Below, in pieces: positions 1 to 7,410 of a DNA stretch of 64,000 bases. The position numbers and the translations under genes were made by a program. The stretch's first letter is position 1; each line of letters begins with the position of its first letter. Source of the stretch: an uncultured Bacteroidota bacterium (GTDB lineage Bacteria > Bacteroidota > Bacteroidia > Bacteroidales > P3); the NCBI GenBank assembly GCA_902776365.1, contig CACYPU010000003.1, positions 62,001-126,000 of the forward strand. The letters are read 5' to 3'. The notes under the pieces are model-generated. The model did no database searches. It worked only from the letters and a program-made list of their open reading frames with translations, and had not been told where the DNA came from.

Positions 1-210
1 GTTCATTAACCCATATAATGTGGTTACATCTTGTAAGTAATGTACATATTCGTGGAAGAAAAAAGAAAAAGCCCCAAATGGAATATTTGGAACATCATGG
101 AAATTGGCTAACACCCCTAGTTTTATCCTAAAAAAAGAAGGGATATAATAGTTTCTTCCATCAAAAGCCTCCTGTATGACAGATTTTGAAATCGTCACCA
201 TATAGTTCAT
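1..210 (-). CDS. HEXXH-motif protein, 5' part only (runs off the window)
   Basis: The reading frame starts at the ATG at 210-208, directly after an in-frame TGA, and stays open through position 1, giving the first 70 residues. Residues 53-57 are HEYVH, a match to the HEXXH zinc-metalloprotease signature, inside a hydrophobic and aromatic stretch (PFGAFSFFFHEYVHYLQD). HEXXH proteins usually bind zinc through the two histidines and use the glutamate as base; whether this one is a peptidase cannot be told from 70 residues. No signal peptide is evident. It lies downstream of the capsule operon on the same strand but has promoter-like sequence just upstream (about 225-270). The ORF is certain, the family is not. 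Confidence 0.6.
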   Translation of the reverse strand, partial: MNYMVTISKSVIQEAFDGRNYYIPSFFRIKLGVLANFHDVPNIPFGAFSFFFHEYVHYLQDVTTLYGLMN

Positions 211-247
211 TCAGTATCTTTCGCCCTTCTCTGCGGCCAAAACAAAT

Positions 248-299
248 AAGAGCAAAAAGCCCAAACTCCTTTTGCCAAAGCTATGATCTTTTTGCTCTT
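248..299 (-). terminator. 12-bp perfect inverted repeat, possible terminator
   Basis: Arms at 248-259 and 288-299 are exact reverse complements (AAGAGCAAAAAG / CTTTTTGCTCTT) with a 28-base spacer. On the minus strand the hairpin would follow the cupin remnant and precede the HEXXH gene. The stem is AT-rich with no clean T-tract, so a terminator role is only a suggestion. Confidence 0.35.
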
Positions 300-314
300 C
301 ATACTTCCCATTGT

Positions 315-449
315 TTACTTCACCCTAACCTCCTCTGGCCCCAACGGAGCATACACCCCGTCTTTAGCTTCAAAGATGATGCTGGGCTCGTACACCTGAA
401 TGCTATGCCAAGCCATCATAGTGTGACGAGCACTCGTTGGGCTTGTCGA
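315..449 (-). pseudogene. C-terminal remnant of a WbuC-like cupin
   Basis: Translating the minus strand up to the stop at 317-315 gives a tail containing AWHSIQVYEPSIIFEAKDG and then YAPLGPEEVRVK. This resembles the end of the WbuC/cupin-fold family: the intact cupin at 5871-6278 has VWHKLESLESGSVIFECKEG at the matching place. Nothing upstream resembles the rest of the cupin barrel and no plausible start exists, so it is a broken gene. WbuC-type genes sit near the 3' end of capsule operons, so this is probably the stump of an earlier capsule locus. The ATPase cassette begins 12 bases further on. Confidence 0.55.
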
Positions 450-460
450 TGATACAATAA

Positions 461-1273
461 TTATTTCTCGATATGATACTTTTGTTTAATATACTGAGGA
501 ACCTCAGTATAGGGAGATTGTAAATCATAGCCATGATACTCCCAATTGCCTGAATGATGAAAGCAAACATAACATCTATTCACAGCATCCCATGTATAAA
601 GAGATTCGGGAGGGTTGCTATGTGTATAATCCCCTTCAAAATCATCCATTGCCTTGGCCAGCAGAGCTTCTGCTTCTTTCGTGTCGTTCGGGTCATAAGC
701 AGAAAAAGGAGAAACATCCTTGCCATCAATCTTGTAAGCAAACTGATGATGTTTCAATTGAATAAGAACTGGATGAAACTTTTGGAAATATTCTTTTACT
801 GCATTCCCACCAGATACGTTAAGCAAATCATGCTTCCTTGTCGAAGTCTTGATTGCGGTTTCCAGTAAGTCATTTTCTCCAAACCCCCGAGTCGATTCAA
901 TAATATATGCCGTATCCGATGATTCTTCCTGTTTATGCATGGCCACCAACTGGGTCTTCATTTCCGTTTTAACCTTTGCGGACAATCCATCATCAACGAC
1001 ATTAGGAGTTGTCAAAACTATAGCAGCGTCCCCATCATCTTGATAGGATTCGAAGTTCACATTAGAAATCTCTTTCCAGAACAATTCCGGGAGACGGCTA
1101 TGCCCAAAAAGCATTTCATACAATGCATCTCTGAACAAGATGAATCCCTTCCCGGCGCTGACCTCGCGAATAATATCAGTAGTTTCCTCCAACCTCCAAT
1201 AAGCGAGGTCTGGAGAAGAACAATCCACTGCCGTCAGCAAAGGCAAATCTATGGCCACCACACACTTCATCAC
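461..1273 (-). CDS. Hypothetical 270-aa partner of the DUF3696 ATPase
   Basis: No family is recognised. The protein is soluble, with no signal peptide or membrane segment, mixed and acidic in the middle, and has an aromatic-rich C-terminus (LYTWDAVNRCYVCFHHSGNW at about 225-245). Its start codon overlaps the stop of the upstream ATPase gene by 4 bases (1270-1273), so the two are very likely translationally coupled. Known from other systems: OLD-like or DUF3696 ATPases next to a small unrelated protein often act as a sensor/effector pair in phage defence. Inference: this protein is the effector or specificity partner. The N-terminus (VVAIDLPLL then acidic residues) faintly recalls PIN-like folds, but not enough to call. 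Confidence 0.7.
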   Translation of the reverse strand: MMKCVVAIDLPLLTAVDCSSPDLAYWRLEETTDIIREVSAGKGFILFRDALYEMLFGHSRLPELFWKEISNVNFESYQDDGDAAIVLTTPNVVDDGLSAKVKTEMKTQLVAMHKQEESSDTAYIIESTRGFGENDLLETAIKTSTRKHDLLNVSGGNAVKEYFQKFHPVLIQLKHHQFAYKIDGKDVSPFSAYDPNDTKEAEALLAKAMDDFEGDYTHSNPPESLYTWDAVNRCYVCFHHSGNWEYHGYDLQSPYTEVPQYIKQKYHIEK

Positions 1274-2616
1274 TTCTCAGCCAGTTTTGCTTTAACAATT
1301 GCTTTGAAATCCTCGTCCTGAGAGTCCAGGAATCCTTTTGGCAGCGAAGAAGTAAAAGTACCTTGGTTATCTATCTTGCAGCTTACATACAAGCTTTGTC
1401 CGTTCATATTCTCCACATAGCACAGATTTACATCTTTTTCTGGCGAAACCTTGCCCTCGGCAATCCTACGACGTAGTCGTGTCACAATATGGTCGCTATG
1501 AGTTTCCACCACTACCTTACGTCCTTTCTCTGTCAATTCAATAAAGAAATCCACCAGCATACCCTGAATTTGCGGATGCAAATGTGCTTCAGGATCAACG
1601 ACCACAAATGTTCCACCTTTGGGCGTCAGCAACCCTTGGACCACAATGGGAAGAATCTGACTTAAACCATATCCCATATGTATCAAATCCACCTTCGCGC
1701 CCATCGTATTAATCACGACAGTCCGATATAACATATTGGAATCCTTCAACACCTCAAACGATTGTGCCATTCCCATATGGTCGCAAACCCAACGGCTTAC
1801 AACTTGTGTCAAAGTCCCATCATAGCCTTCCACCTGTTTATTCTTCCATTGATTAAGCAAAAACCGCGTGTTTTCTCCATGAATACCTACGTCTTCAAAC
1901 GACAGACTACCATAGCTTTTAGCTAGCACAGGTTCTACCCTGCTGGGGCCAAGATACTCCATCTTCTCAAACCATGCCGTCAATGCCGTGAGTAAATCCT
2001 TCATCACGGGAATGGAATAGGTACGACTACCGTCTTTCTCAGATGTATCCACGTAGAGCGGGATGAAATTGGTGAATTCCAGTTCACAAGCTTCCAACCT
2101 ACGTCTCATAACAGGTAATTCCAGATTTCCACCAAGAAGTATCGTATTACTGAATGAGACATCGTAAAGACTATTGCGGCGTTTCACTTGGAATGTCTCA
2201 ATTCCAGCGTCGCCAAATGACAACGTACATGCAAGTTCCTTCACATGTATGTCGCCATTGGCATTAAAAGATACCTGAAGCGAAATACCCGTTAGCGGTT
2301 CATCATCTAATAGTGAATACTTGATAAAGTCTGCTCGATTCTCAATCTCATCTCCGTCCAGCTCTAACGCGAATACGATTGTACCTTTGTAGTACTTCTT
2401 GAATATCAAATCAGCCAGAGAGTCTGCAAATAAAAATGGCCCTTGCAGCTGCAAGGGTTTCTTGCTGTCGCTGCCTAATGTCTGTTTCAACAGAAGTAAT
2501 GCCTGCACCAGAGATGTCTTACCACTGCTGTTTACGCCTGCCAACATAGTCAATGGCGAAAAGCTGAAGCCATCAACTTGCGACACAGATTTAAAGTCTC
2601 TTACTGTCAGTCTCAT
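1270..2616 (-). CDS. AAA ATPase with DUF3696 C-terminus (OLD-like)
   Basis: Seen: Walker A GVNSSGKTS at about residue 28-36, a late Walker B with VVVDPEAHLHPQ (about 341-352), and a D-loop/H-loop region VVVETHSDHI close behind, the arrangement of ABC/SMC-like AAA_15/AAA_21 ATPases. The end (LPKGFLDSQDEDFKAIV) fits the DUF3696 tail. No TOPRIM nuclease domain is present, unlike true OLD or GajA proteins, so any nuclease activity would have to come from the partner. It is the first gene of a two-gene operon and overlaps the 270-aa gene by 4 bases. A TAATTTTG box lies 30 bases upstream. Likely role: ATP-driven sensor or clamp in a defence or DNA-repair pair. Confidence 0.85.
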   Translation of the reverse strand: MRLTVRDFKSVSQVDGFSFSPLTMLAGVNSSGKTSLVQALLLLKQTLGSDSKKPLQLQGPFLFADSLADLIFKKYYKGTIVFALELDGDEIENRADFIKYSLLDDEPLTGISLQVSFNANGDIHVKELACTLSFGDAGIETFQVKRRNSLYDVSFSNTILLGGNLELPVMRRRLEACELEFTNFIPLYVDTSEKDGSRTYSIPVMKDLLTALTAWFEKMEYLGPSRVEPVLAKSYGSLSFEDVGIHGENTRFLLNQWKNKQVEGYDGTLTQVVSRWVCDHMGMAQSFEVLKDSNMLYRTVVINTMGAKVDLIHMGYGLSQILPIVVQGLLTPKGGTFVVVDPEAHLHPQIQGMLVDFFIELTEKGRKVVVETHSDHIVTRLRRRIAEGKVSPEKDVNLCYVENMNGQSLYVSCKIDNQGTFTSSLPKGFLDSQDEDFKAIVKAKLAEK

Positions 2617-2645
2617 ATATAATTTTTTTTTCTTTCTTCATTTTA

Positions 2646-2653
2646 CAAAATTA
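2646..2653 (-). promoter_or_regulatory. Candidate -7 box for the ATPase pair
   Basis: The minus strand reads TAATTTTG, matching the Bacteroidetes -7 consensus TAnnTTTG, about 30 bases before the ATPase start at 2616. No convincing -33 TTTG lies at the expected distance, so confidence is low. Confidence 0.35.
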
Positions 2654-2757
2654 ACGATTTATCAGCAATTGAATTGCATTTGTTAGCAACATTTATTCTT
2701 TTTTAACCCTTACTGCTCACCAATTTCCCTTCCACAACATCATATTCAAAAGAGCGC

Positions 2758-3426
2758 ATGGGATTCATCAACGACGTTGACGGCACACCCATCGCGCAAG
2801 GCTGTACCTACTATGCCTACTGCCTTATGGGCAACCACTTCCACCTGCTCATCCGTGAGCGCGAGGAGACAATCGACCAGACGCTCAAACGCATTGCCGA
2901 TGCCTACGCCTACTACTTCAACCGCAAGTACAAGCGCAGTGGTCATCTTTTCAAGGAGCGTTTCCGCTCCGAGCCGGTAGACGACATGGAGTACTTCACT
3001 ACCCTACTATGCTACATTCACCAGAACCCCGTGAAGGCCGGTATCGTGGACAATGTCGCAGATTATGCCTACAGCAGTTGGGCAGAGTACAGCGGCGAGG
3101 TCTATTCCCAGGCCCGCATCTGCCATGTCGAAGCCGTCCTGCGTCGCATCCCCTTCGAGGTGTTGCAGGAGTTAGTCTGCACCCCGTTGCCGGAGAATCT
3201 TCACGTAATGGACATCGAGGATGAGATTACGCGCCATCGTCTTTCAGACGAGCAGGTCAAAGAGCTAATCAAAATTTACTCACATTGCGCCAACGCCACC
3301 GAGTTCCAGCGTCTGGAGCGTTCCCGTCAGGCTGAGTTCATCCACATCTTCCGCAAGCAGGGAGCCAGTTGGCGTCAGTTGGAGCGTCTCACCGGCCTCA
3401 GCCGAGGCTTCCTCACGCGGCTATAG
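2758..3426 (+). CDS. REP-associated tyrosine transposase (RAYT), N-terminally truncated
   Basis: An IS200-like Y1 transposase domain: the HUH motif is NHFHLLI at about residue 27-33, followed by a region with YYFNRKYKRSGHLFKERFR, where the conserved tyrosine lies, and YIHQNPVKAGIV. The C-terminus (QLERLTGLSRGFLTRL) looks like a helix-turn-helix. Full-length RAYTs have about 50 more residues before the HUH motif; here the frame is closed by a TAA at 2704-2706 and the stretch before the ATG shows no RAYT similarity, so the 5' end is lost. RAYTs act on REP palindromes, and one lies 84 bases downstream (3510-3527). By eye GC is higher than in its neighbours. Probably inactive or barely active. 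Confidence 0.8.
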   Translation: MGFINDVDGTPIAQGCTYYAYCLMGNHFHLLIREREETIDQTLKRIADAYAYYFNRKYKRSGHLFKERFRSEPVDDMEYFTTLLCYIHQNPVKAGIVDNVADYAYSSWAEYSGEVYSQARICHVEAVLRRIPFEVLQELVCTPLPENLHVMDIEDEITRHRLSDEQVKELIKIYSHCANATEFQRLERSRQAEFIHIFRKQGASWRQLERLTGLSRGFLTRL

Positions 3427-3453
3427 CAAATCTTTGTTTATTTACGCTTCTTG

Positions 3454-3484
3454 CCCCCTGTTCTGTTGAAATAGGGGTATTTTT
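3454..3484 (+). terminator. Weak intrinsic terminator after the RAYT gene
   Basis: CCCCT at 3455-3459 pairs with AGGGG at 3473-3477 around a 13-base loop, followed by TATTTTT. It is placed 28 bases after the stop. The stem is short. Confidence 0.4.
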
Positions 3485-3509
3485 ATGCAACTTGCTGGAA
3501 ATGAAGCTT

Positions 3510-3527
3510 GGGACAGGTACCTGTCCC
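3510..3527 (+). repeat. REP-like palindrome beside the RAYT
   Basis: GGGACAGGTACCTGTCCC is an 18-base perfect palindrome, followed by TTGTCCCC; a half-copy (CCTGTCCCCCTG) occurs at 3731-3742. The position next to a RAYT gene fits the known RAYT-REP partnership. The rest of 3427-3896 holds no gene that I can support. Confidence 0.6.
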
Positions 3528-3802
3528 TTGTCCCCTGACGTCGAATATTGCCTGCCGGTTTATCCCACGCATCATCACATGATAGATGCCATACCCGCTT
3601 TCCTTCCTGGCACTCCGAGGCATGGTAATTATATGGTATTGACAACAATTCTTAGCTTAAGCTACATTTAGATAACGATTCCTGAGGGATTATATTGTGT
3701 TTATTGGTGTATAGTCAGTGTATGAAAGTTCCTGTCCCCCTGATCCTACTCCAGCGGCCGCCTCTTCTGTCTATCCTGCCGCACTATCATCCTTAGGTCT
3801 CC

Positions 3803-3850
3803 TTTGCGGCACAAAGACATACGAGCAAAAAGCCCAAAGACATTTTAGTA
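3803..3850 (-). promoter_or_regulatory. Promoter-like leader, similar to the one at 231-270
   Basis: GCGGCACAAAGACATACGAG then CAAAAAGCCCAAAGA closely matches 234-266 (GCGGCCAAAACAAATAAGAG then CAAAAAGCCCAAACT). Read on the minus strand both resemble Bacteroidales promoter sequence (TATGTCTTTGTGCCGC type). The copy at 231-270 faces the HEXXH gene at 210; this one, just after the capsule operon, faces no minus-strand gene for over 1 kb. It is probably a duplicate left when sequence was inserted or exchanged between the two. Confidence 0.4.
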
Positions 3851-3896
3851 TTGATTTCAACTTTTCACTCTTCATTATTCACTCTTACCTGTGAAG

Positions 3897-4550
3897 CTAA
3901 ATAGTTTCCCCAGCATACTTCATATTCTTCCCCAACACTGTACAGAATATCATCTGTATATCCTTGATGAAAGAATAATGCCTGTAGTAGTAGCAGTTCA
4001 GTCTGACCTTATCAGGGTAGATTACATTGTCGTTATACTCCACTGCAATTTCTTGCATAGGTCGTGTATCACCATCCTTCTGCTTCTTAGCCACATACTC
4101 AGAAATCATCTCATCTTCCAGACGATATTTCAGCGTTGCCGGTCCCGTAATCCCCGGTCTCAACTTCAGCACATCTCTGTCATCCCCCACGAGTTTATCC
4201 GCATAGCCAGGCACATCAGGACGAGGTCCTACAAAACTCATATTCCCAATGAGCACATCCCACAGCCCGGGCAGCTCATCAAGCTTCCAGTGCCTCAGTT
4301 TGGCGCCCAGTGGTGTAATGCGGCTATCTCCCGCCACACTCACCGTGCTGCCATTATGCTTCACCGTCATGGTGCGGAACTTATGGCACTTGAACAACTT
4401 GCCTCCCTTGCCCACCCTCTTCTGCACAAAAAAAGCAGGACCTCCCGGCATCTTCACCTTCACCAGAATAGCCACAATAACAAGAACTGGCCATAATACA
4501 GCCAGTCCTAAAAATGCCACTATCCTGTCAAATAGCCACTTTAGTATCAT
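3897..4550 (-). CDS. Initiating sugar-1-phosphate transferase (monotopic PGT, WcfS-like)
   Basis: Transfers a sugar phosphate from its UDP-sugar to undecaprenyl phosphate at the inner face of the membrane, the first committed step of repeat-unit assembly. Seen: one hydrophobic N-terminal segment (residues about 8-28), the basic KGGKLFKCHKFRTMT motif, the DELPGLWDVLIGNMSFVGPRP block (about 118-138) and a C-terminal PGITG region. At 217 residues it is the short, single-domain form, like PglC or WcfS rather than WbaP. Its start overlaps the stop of the upstream aminotransferase by 4 bases. The aminotransferase + PGT pair at the operon end matches the wcfR-wcfS arrangement of the Bacteroides fragilis PSA locus, where the primer is an acetamido-amino-trideoxygalactose; applying that here is inference. 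Confidence 0.88.
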   Translation of the reverse strand: MILKWLFDRIVAFLGLAVLWPVLVIVAILVKVKMPGGPAFFVQKRVGKGGKLFKCHKFRTMTVKHNGSTVSVAGDSRITPLGAKLRHWKLDELPGLWDVLIGNMSFVGPRPDVPGYADKLVGDDRDVLKLRPGITGPATLKYRLEDEMISEYVAKKQKDGDTRPMQEIAVEYNDNVIYPDKVRLNCYYYRHYSFIKDIQMIFCTVLGKNMKYAGETI

Positions 4551-5800
4551 ACGATTGCCGCCTTAATGGTATCTACAATATACCGCACGTCTTCATCTGA
4601 AACATACGGTCCAGCAGGTAGGCACATTCCCACCTTAAACAACGCTTCGCTGACGCCATTCACGTATGCAGGCGCATCCTTATAGCACGGCTGCTTGTGC
4701 ATTGGTTTCCACAGCGGACGGGCCTCAATCTGTGCCTGATCCATCAGCACACGCAGAGCCTCCACATTGGCGTTAGGCTCACAGTCTGTATGTGCACTGG
4801 TTGCAGCATGAATCACACCGGCAGCACCACCCACGGCACCCGTCACGATGGTCTTGTATGCATTCTCCTGCCCCTTAATCTTCAGGTTCTCATCCAGCGT
4901 GATGGTACACAGCCAGAAGTTGGAGTCATAGCGACTGTCAGGATTGCCGTGCACCTTGATGCCCTTCACATCCTTCAGTAGTTCCTCATACAGAGCCTGC
5001 ACGTGCTTATGGTGTGCAATATGGTCATTCACAACAGTCATCTGACCACGGCCAATACCGGCACAAATATTACTCATACGGTAGTTATACCCTATCTTCT
5101 CGTGCTGGTAGTACGGATAGCTCTCACGATACTGAGTAGCGTACATCATAATCTCGCGCCATTCATCCTCATTGGCAGTAATCAGGGCACCACCACCAGA
5201 GGTGGTTATCATCTTGTTGCCATTGAACGACAGCACACCATATTTACCGTACGTACCCAACACCTGCCCATTCCAGCGACTACCGAAACCCTCAGCAGCA
5301 TCCTCTACTACAGGGATGTCGTAGCGGTTGGCAATCTCCATGATACGGTCAATCTGGTATGGCATACCATACAGAGCCACCGGCACAATGGCCGCAGGCT
5401 TCTTGCCCGTCTTGGCAATGCGGTCTTTGATAGCCTCCTCCATCAGTTCTGGATCCATATTCCACGAATCCATCTCCGAATCCACGAACACCGGTGTAGC
5501 GCCCAGATACGTTATTGGGTGACTTGACGCACAGAACGTAAAGCTCTGCACAATCACCTCATCACCCGCTTTCACACCAGCCGCCAGCAGTCCCAGATGC
5601 ACTGCAGCTGTACCTGCACTCAAAGCCACTACACGTTTGTTTTCACCAACAAAACCCTCCAAATCCTTTTCAAAGCCGTTAACGTTAGGGCCCAGGGGAA
5701 CCACCCAGTTGGTATCAAACGCCTCCTTGATGTATTTCTGTTCTAAACCTTCATCAGACATGTGCGCAAGGCACAGATAAATACGTTTTCTTTCAGACAT
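4547..5800 (-). CDS. DegT/DnrJ/EryC1 aminotransferase (WcfR/PglE type)
   Basis: A PLP enzyme expected to aminate C4 of a UDP-4-keto-6-deoxy-HexNAc. The N-terminus IYLCLAHMSDEGLEQKYIKE and the following WVVPLGPNVNGFE are typical of the PglE/WcfR branch. PLP-binding features are present: SAGTAAVHLG (about 60-69), VEDAAEGFGS, and the Schiff-base lysine in FNGNKMITTSGGGA (about 195-208). The length of 417 is slightly above usual; a segment around 305-330 (KTIVTGAVGGAAGVIHAATS) looks like a family-specific insert. The gene lies between the cupin gene and the initiating transferase and is coupled to the latter. A decayed close paralogue lies at 7379-7998. The matching 4,6-dehydratase could be the one at 23524 or one outside the window. 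Confidence 0.9.
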   Translation of the reverse strand: MSERKRIYLCLAHMSDEGLEQKYIKEAFDTNWVVPLGPNVNGFEKDLEGFVGENKRVVALSAGTAAVHLGLLAAGVKAGDEVIVQSFTFCASSHPITYLGATPVFVDSEMDSWNMDPELMEEAIKDRIAKTGKKPAAIVPVALYGMPYQIDRIMEIANRYDIPVVEDAAEGFGSRWNGQVLGTYGKYGVLSFNGNKMITTSGGGALITANEDEWREIMMYATQYRESYPYYQHEKIGYNYRMSNICAGIGRGQMTVVNDHIAHHKHVQALYEELLKDVKGIKVHGNPDSRYDSNFWLCTITLDENLKIKGQENAYKTIVTGAVGGAAGVIHAATSAHTDCEPNANVEALRVLMDQAQIEARPLWKPMHKQPCYKDAPAYVNGVSEALFKVGMCLPAGPYVSDEDVRYIVDTIKAAIV

Positions 5801-5870
5801 AATATATTAGTTTATTTGTTTCTCGTTAATATTTTCTCAGCTACATAACCAGTCAAGGTCAAGGTTAACG

Positions 5871-6278
5871 TTATCGTTGAAGGCGCAAAACGCCTTCAAC
5901 TTCATGCTCCACAAACGGCCCTTCCTTACACTCAAAGATTACACTCCCTGACTCTAGCGACTCCAGCTTATGCCACACATTCTTAGGGATGTCAACTCCA
6001 CAATTGCCACTCTCTTGACTCAACACCACATCTTCTATGATAGAGCCATCATCGTTGTGAGTAGTCACTCTAACCTTGCCTCGCAGGATAACGAAAGACT
6101 CATCCTTCGTTGGGTGCCGATGGATGGGAACCACAGTCCCTGGCTCCACGGCATTCAAGAATCGATGACACTTATCTTCAAGGCTCTGATGAAAGTTATA
6201 GTTCATCCTTAGACGGGGAGAATCCTTCGCCTGAGCTGAGACCTTATCAAGCAGATTCTGTTCTATTACCATTAACAT
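5871..6278 (-). CDS. WbuC-like cupin metalloprotein
   Basis: A small cupin of the WbuC family, found in O-antigen and capsule loci with unclear biochemistry. Cupin motif 1 is seen as PIHRHPTKDESFVILRG and motif 2 as the PKNVWHKLESLESGSVIFE region; the histidines and glutamate would bind a metal. I place the start at the ATG at 6278 (MLMVIEQNLL), one base after the preceding TAG at 6282-6280 and behind GGGGAG, rather than at 6320, which would overlap the upstream gene by 41 bases. A remnant of a homologue lies at 315-449. The role in polysaccharide synthesis (isomerase or sugar-binding) is unproven. Confidence 0.75.
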   Translation of the reverse strand: MLMVIEQNLLDKVSAQAKDSPRLRMNYNFHQSLEDKCHRFLNAVEPGTVVPIHRHPTKDESFVILRGKVRVTTHNDDGSIIEDVVLSQESGNCGVDIPKNVWHKLESLESGSVIFECKEGPFVEHEVEGVLRLQR

Positions 6279-6279
6279 A

Positions 6280-7410
6280 CTACTCCCCATTTGCGGCACT
6301 TCGCAAGCCTTTAAAGACAATAGCGGAAAAGAATCTTAGAGAGTCCATAGGGAAAAGATAAGCGTGTCGCATCAAATCACCACATCTACGGCCGAACGAA
6401 TATAATTTTCTCGCCAAGTAGGGTTTTTCGAAATGGCTATTATCTCTGTTATGACCCATATTACCCACTTCCATTACAAACTTGCAAATCTTCTTTGACT
6501 TGCGACTCCATTTCTTCGAATGAGAATAGAATGGCATAGCTTCTGCGGGCATTCCGAGATAATCAACAGCAAAGGCCTCAAATGCCTTCCATTCAGTAAT
6601 CAGTCCCATTTTTCTTAACCGAGATTCCAACAATCCACGATTCAGTGAATCCTTATATGTCCAAAGCAATCTGCACCAATCACAAATCTGTCTCAATCCC
6701 AAACCCTCCCTAAAGAAGTGTTGTAGCATGTGTGCAAATACATAAATCGCATCTTCGTCAGCATTTGGCAGGAATACTTGTGTCTTACCGTTCATCCAAG
6801 AGCGCACCTTCCCTTCATAAAAAACAGCTTTCTTAATATCATCTAAACCTTTTTCAATTTTTGATGATAACCCGCAATACAATTTCCCATGCAGTTCTAC
6901 TACAAAGCCGTCTATAGTCATTCCCAGATGCTTCTCTATAATATACTCTTTTTCGGCCGAGGAAGCAATAGGTACTAATAGTTCTTTTGTTCTTTTATAA
7001 TTGTCATCACTCAAAAATAAGTCCACATCTCCACACGAGCGCCACAATGGTTTCTCGTAACATTGCGCCACACCTTGTCCTTTAATCAGAAGTGTATAGA
7101 TACCTGCAGCACGTAACTTGTCAACCAACTTCCCGATAAAGGCATTCATCGCTTGATTTTGCTGTTCCAACTGCAAAGTTTGTCCCACAAACTGCAAGAC
7201 TTCTTCTTTGGGTAACTTCACATCCTTGACGTGCTCTATACCGGCAGCAACGAGCCCGATTACAGCCTGCTCCTCTGCAAGCCGGTACACTTCATTGCAA
7301 TCTATATGACCAAATGGTGCAAGCTGGACATCTTTTTCCCAAAGTCCAGCTCTCACCAAAGCAAGGAATGCCTGTTGATTATTTGACAATTGCACTCTTG
7401 ATAGACTCAA
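6280..7410 (-). CDS. Nucleotidyltransferase family protein (NTP_transf_5)
   Basis: The hallmark is ...LLIKGQGVAQCYEKPLWRSCGDVDLFL (about 103-130): a G-x-D-x-D-type nucleotidyltransferase core with the two aspartates in GDVDLF. This family is common in Bacteroidetes capsule loci, but its substrate is unknown. The start is doubtful: the frame opens with TTG at 7410, GTG at 7395 or TTG at 7389, all inside the last codons of the broken aminotransferase, and no ATG lies near. The 32-base overlap suggests it now relies on read-through or coupling from the pseudogene, or that the original ATG was lost with the deletion there. Ends TAG one base before the cupin gene. Confidence 0.75.
   Translation of the reverse strand: MSLSRVQLSNNQQAFLALVRAGLWEKDVQLAPFGHIDCNEVYRLAEEQAVIGLVAAGIEHVKDVKLPKEEVLQFVGQTLQLEQQNQAMNAFIGKLVDKLRAAGIYTLLIKGQGVAQCYEKPLWRSCGDVDLFLSDDNYKRTKELLVPIASSAEKEYIIEKHLGMTIDGFVVELHGKLYCGLSSKIEKGLDDIKKAVFYEGKVRSWMNGKTQVFLPNADEDAIYVFAHMLQHFFREGLGLRQICDWCRLLWTYKDSLNRGLLESRLRKMGLITEWKAFEAFAVDYLGMPAEAMPFYSHSKKWSRKSKKICKFVMEVGNMGHNRDNSHFEKPYLARKLYSFGRRCGDLMRHAYLFPMDSLRFFSAIVFKGLRSAANGE

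Noticed and set aside
186..452. 88-codon open frame on the plus strand
   Set aside because: Opposite to the cupin stump and the HEXXH start; no family features.
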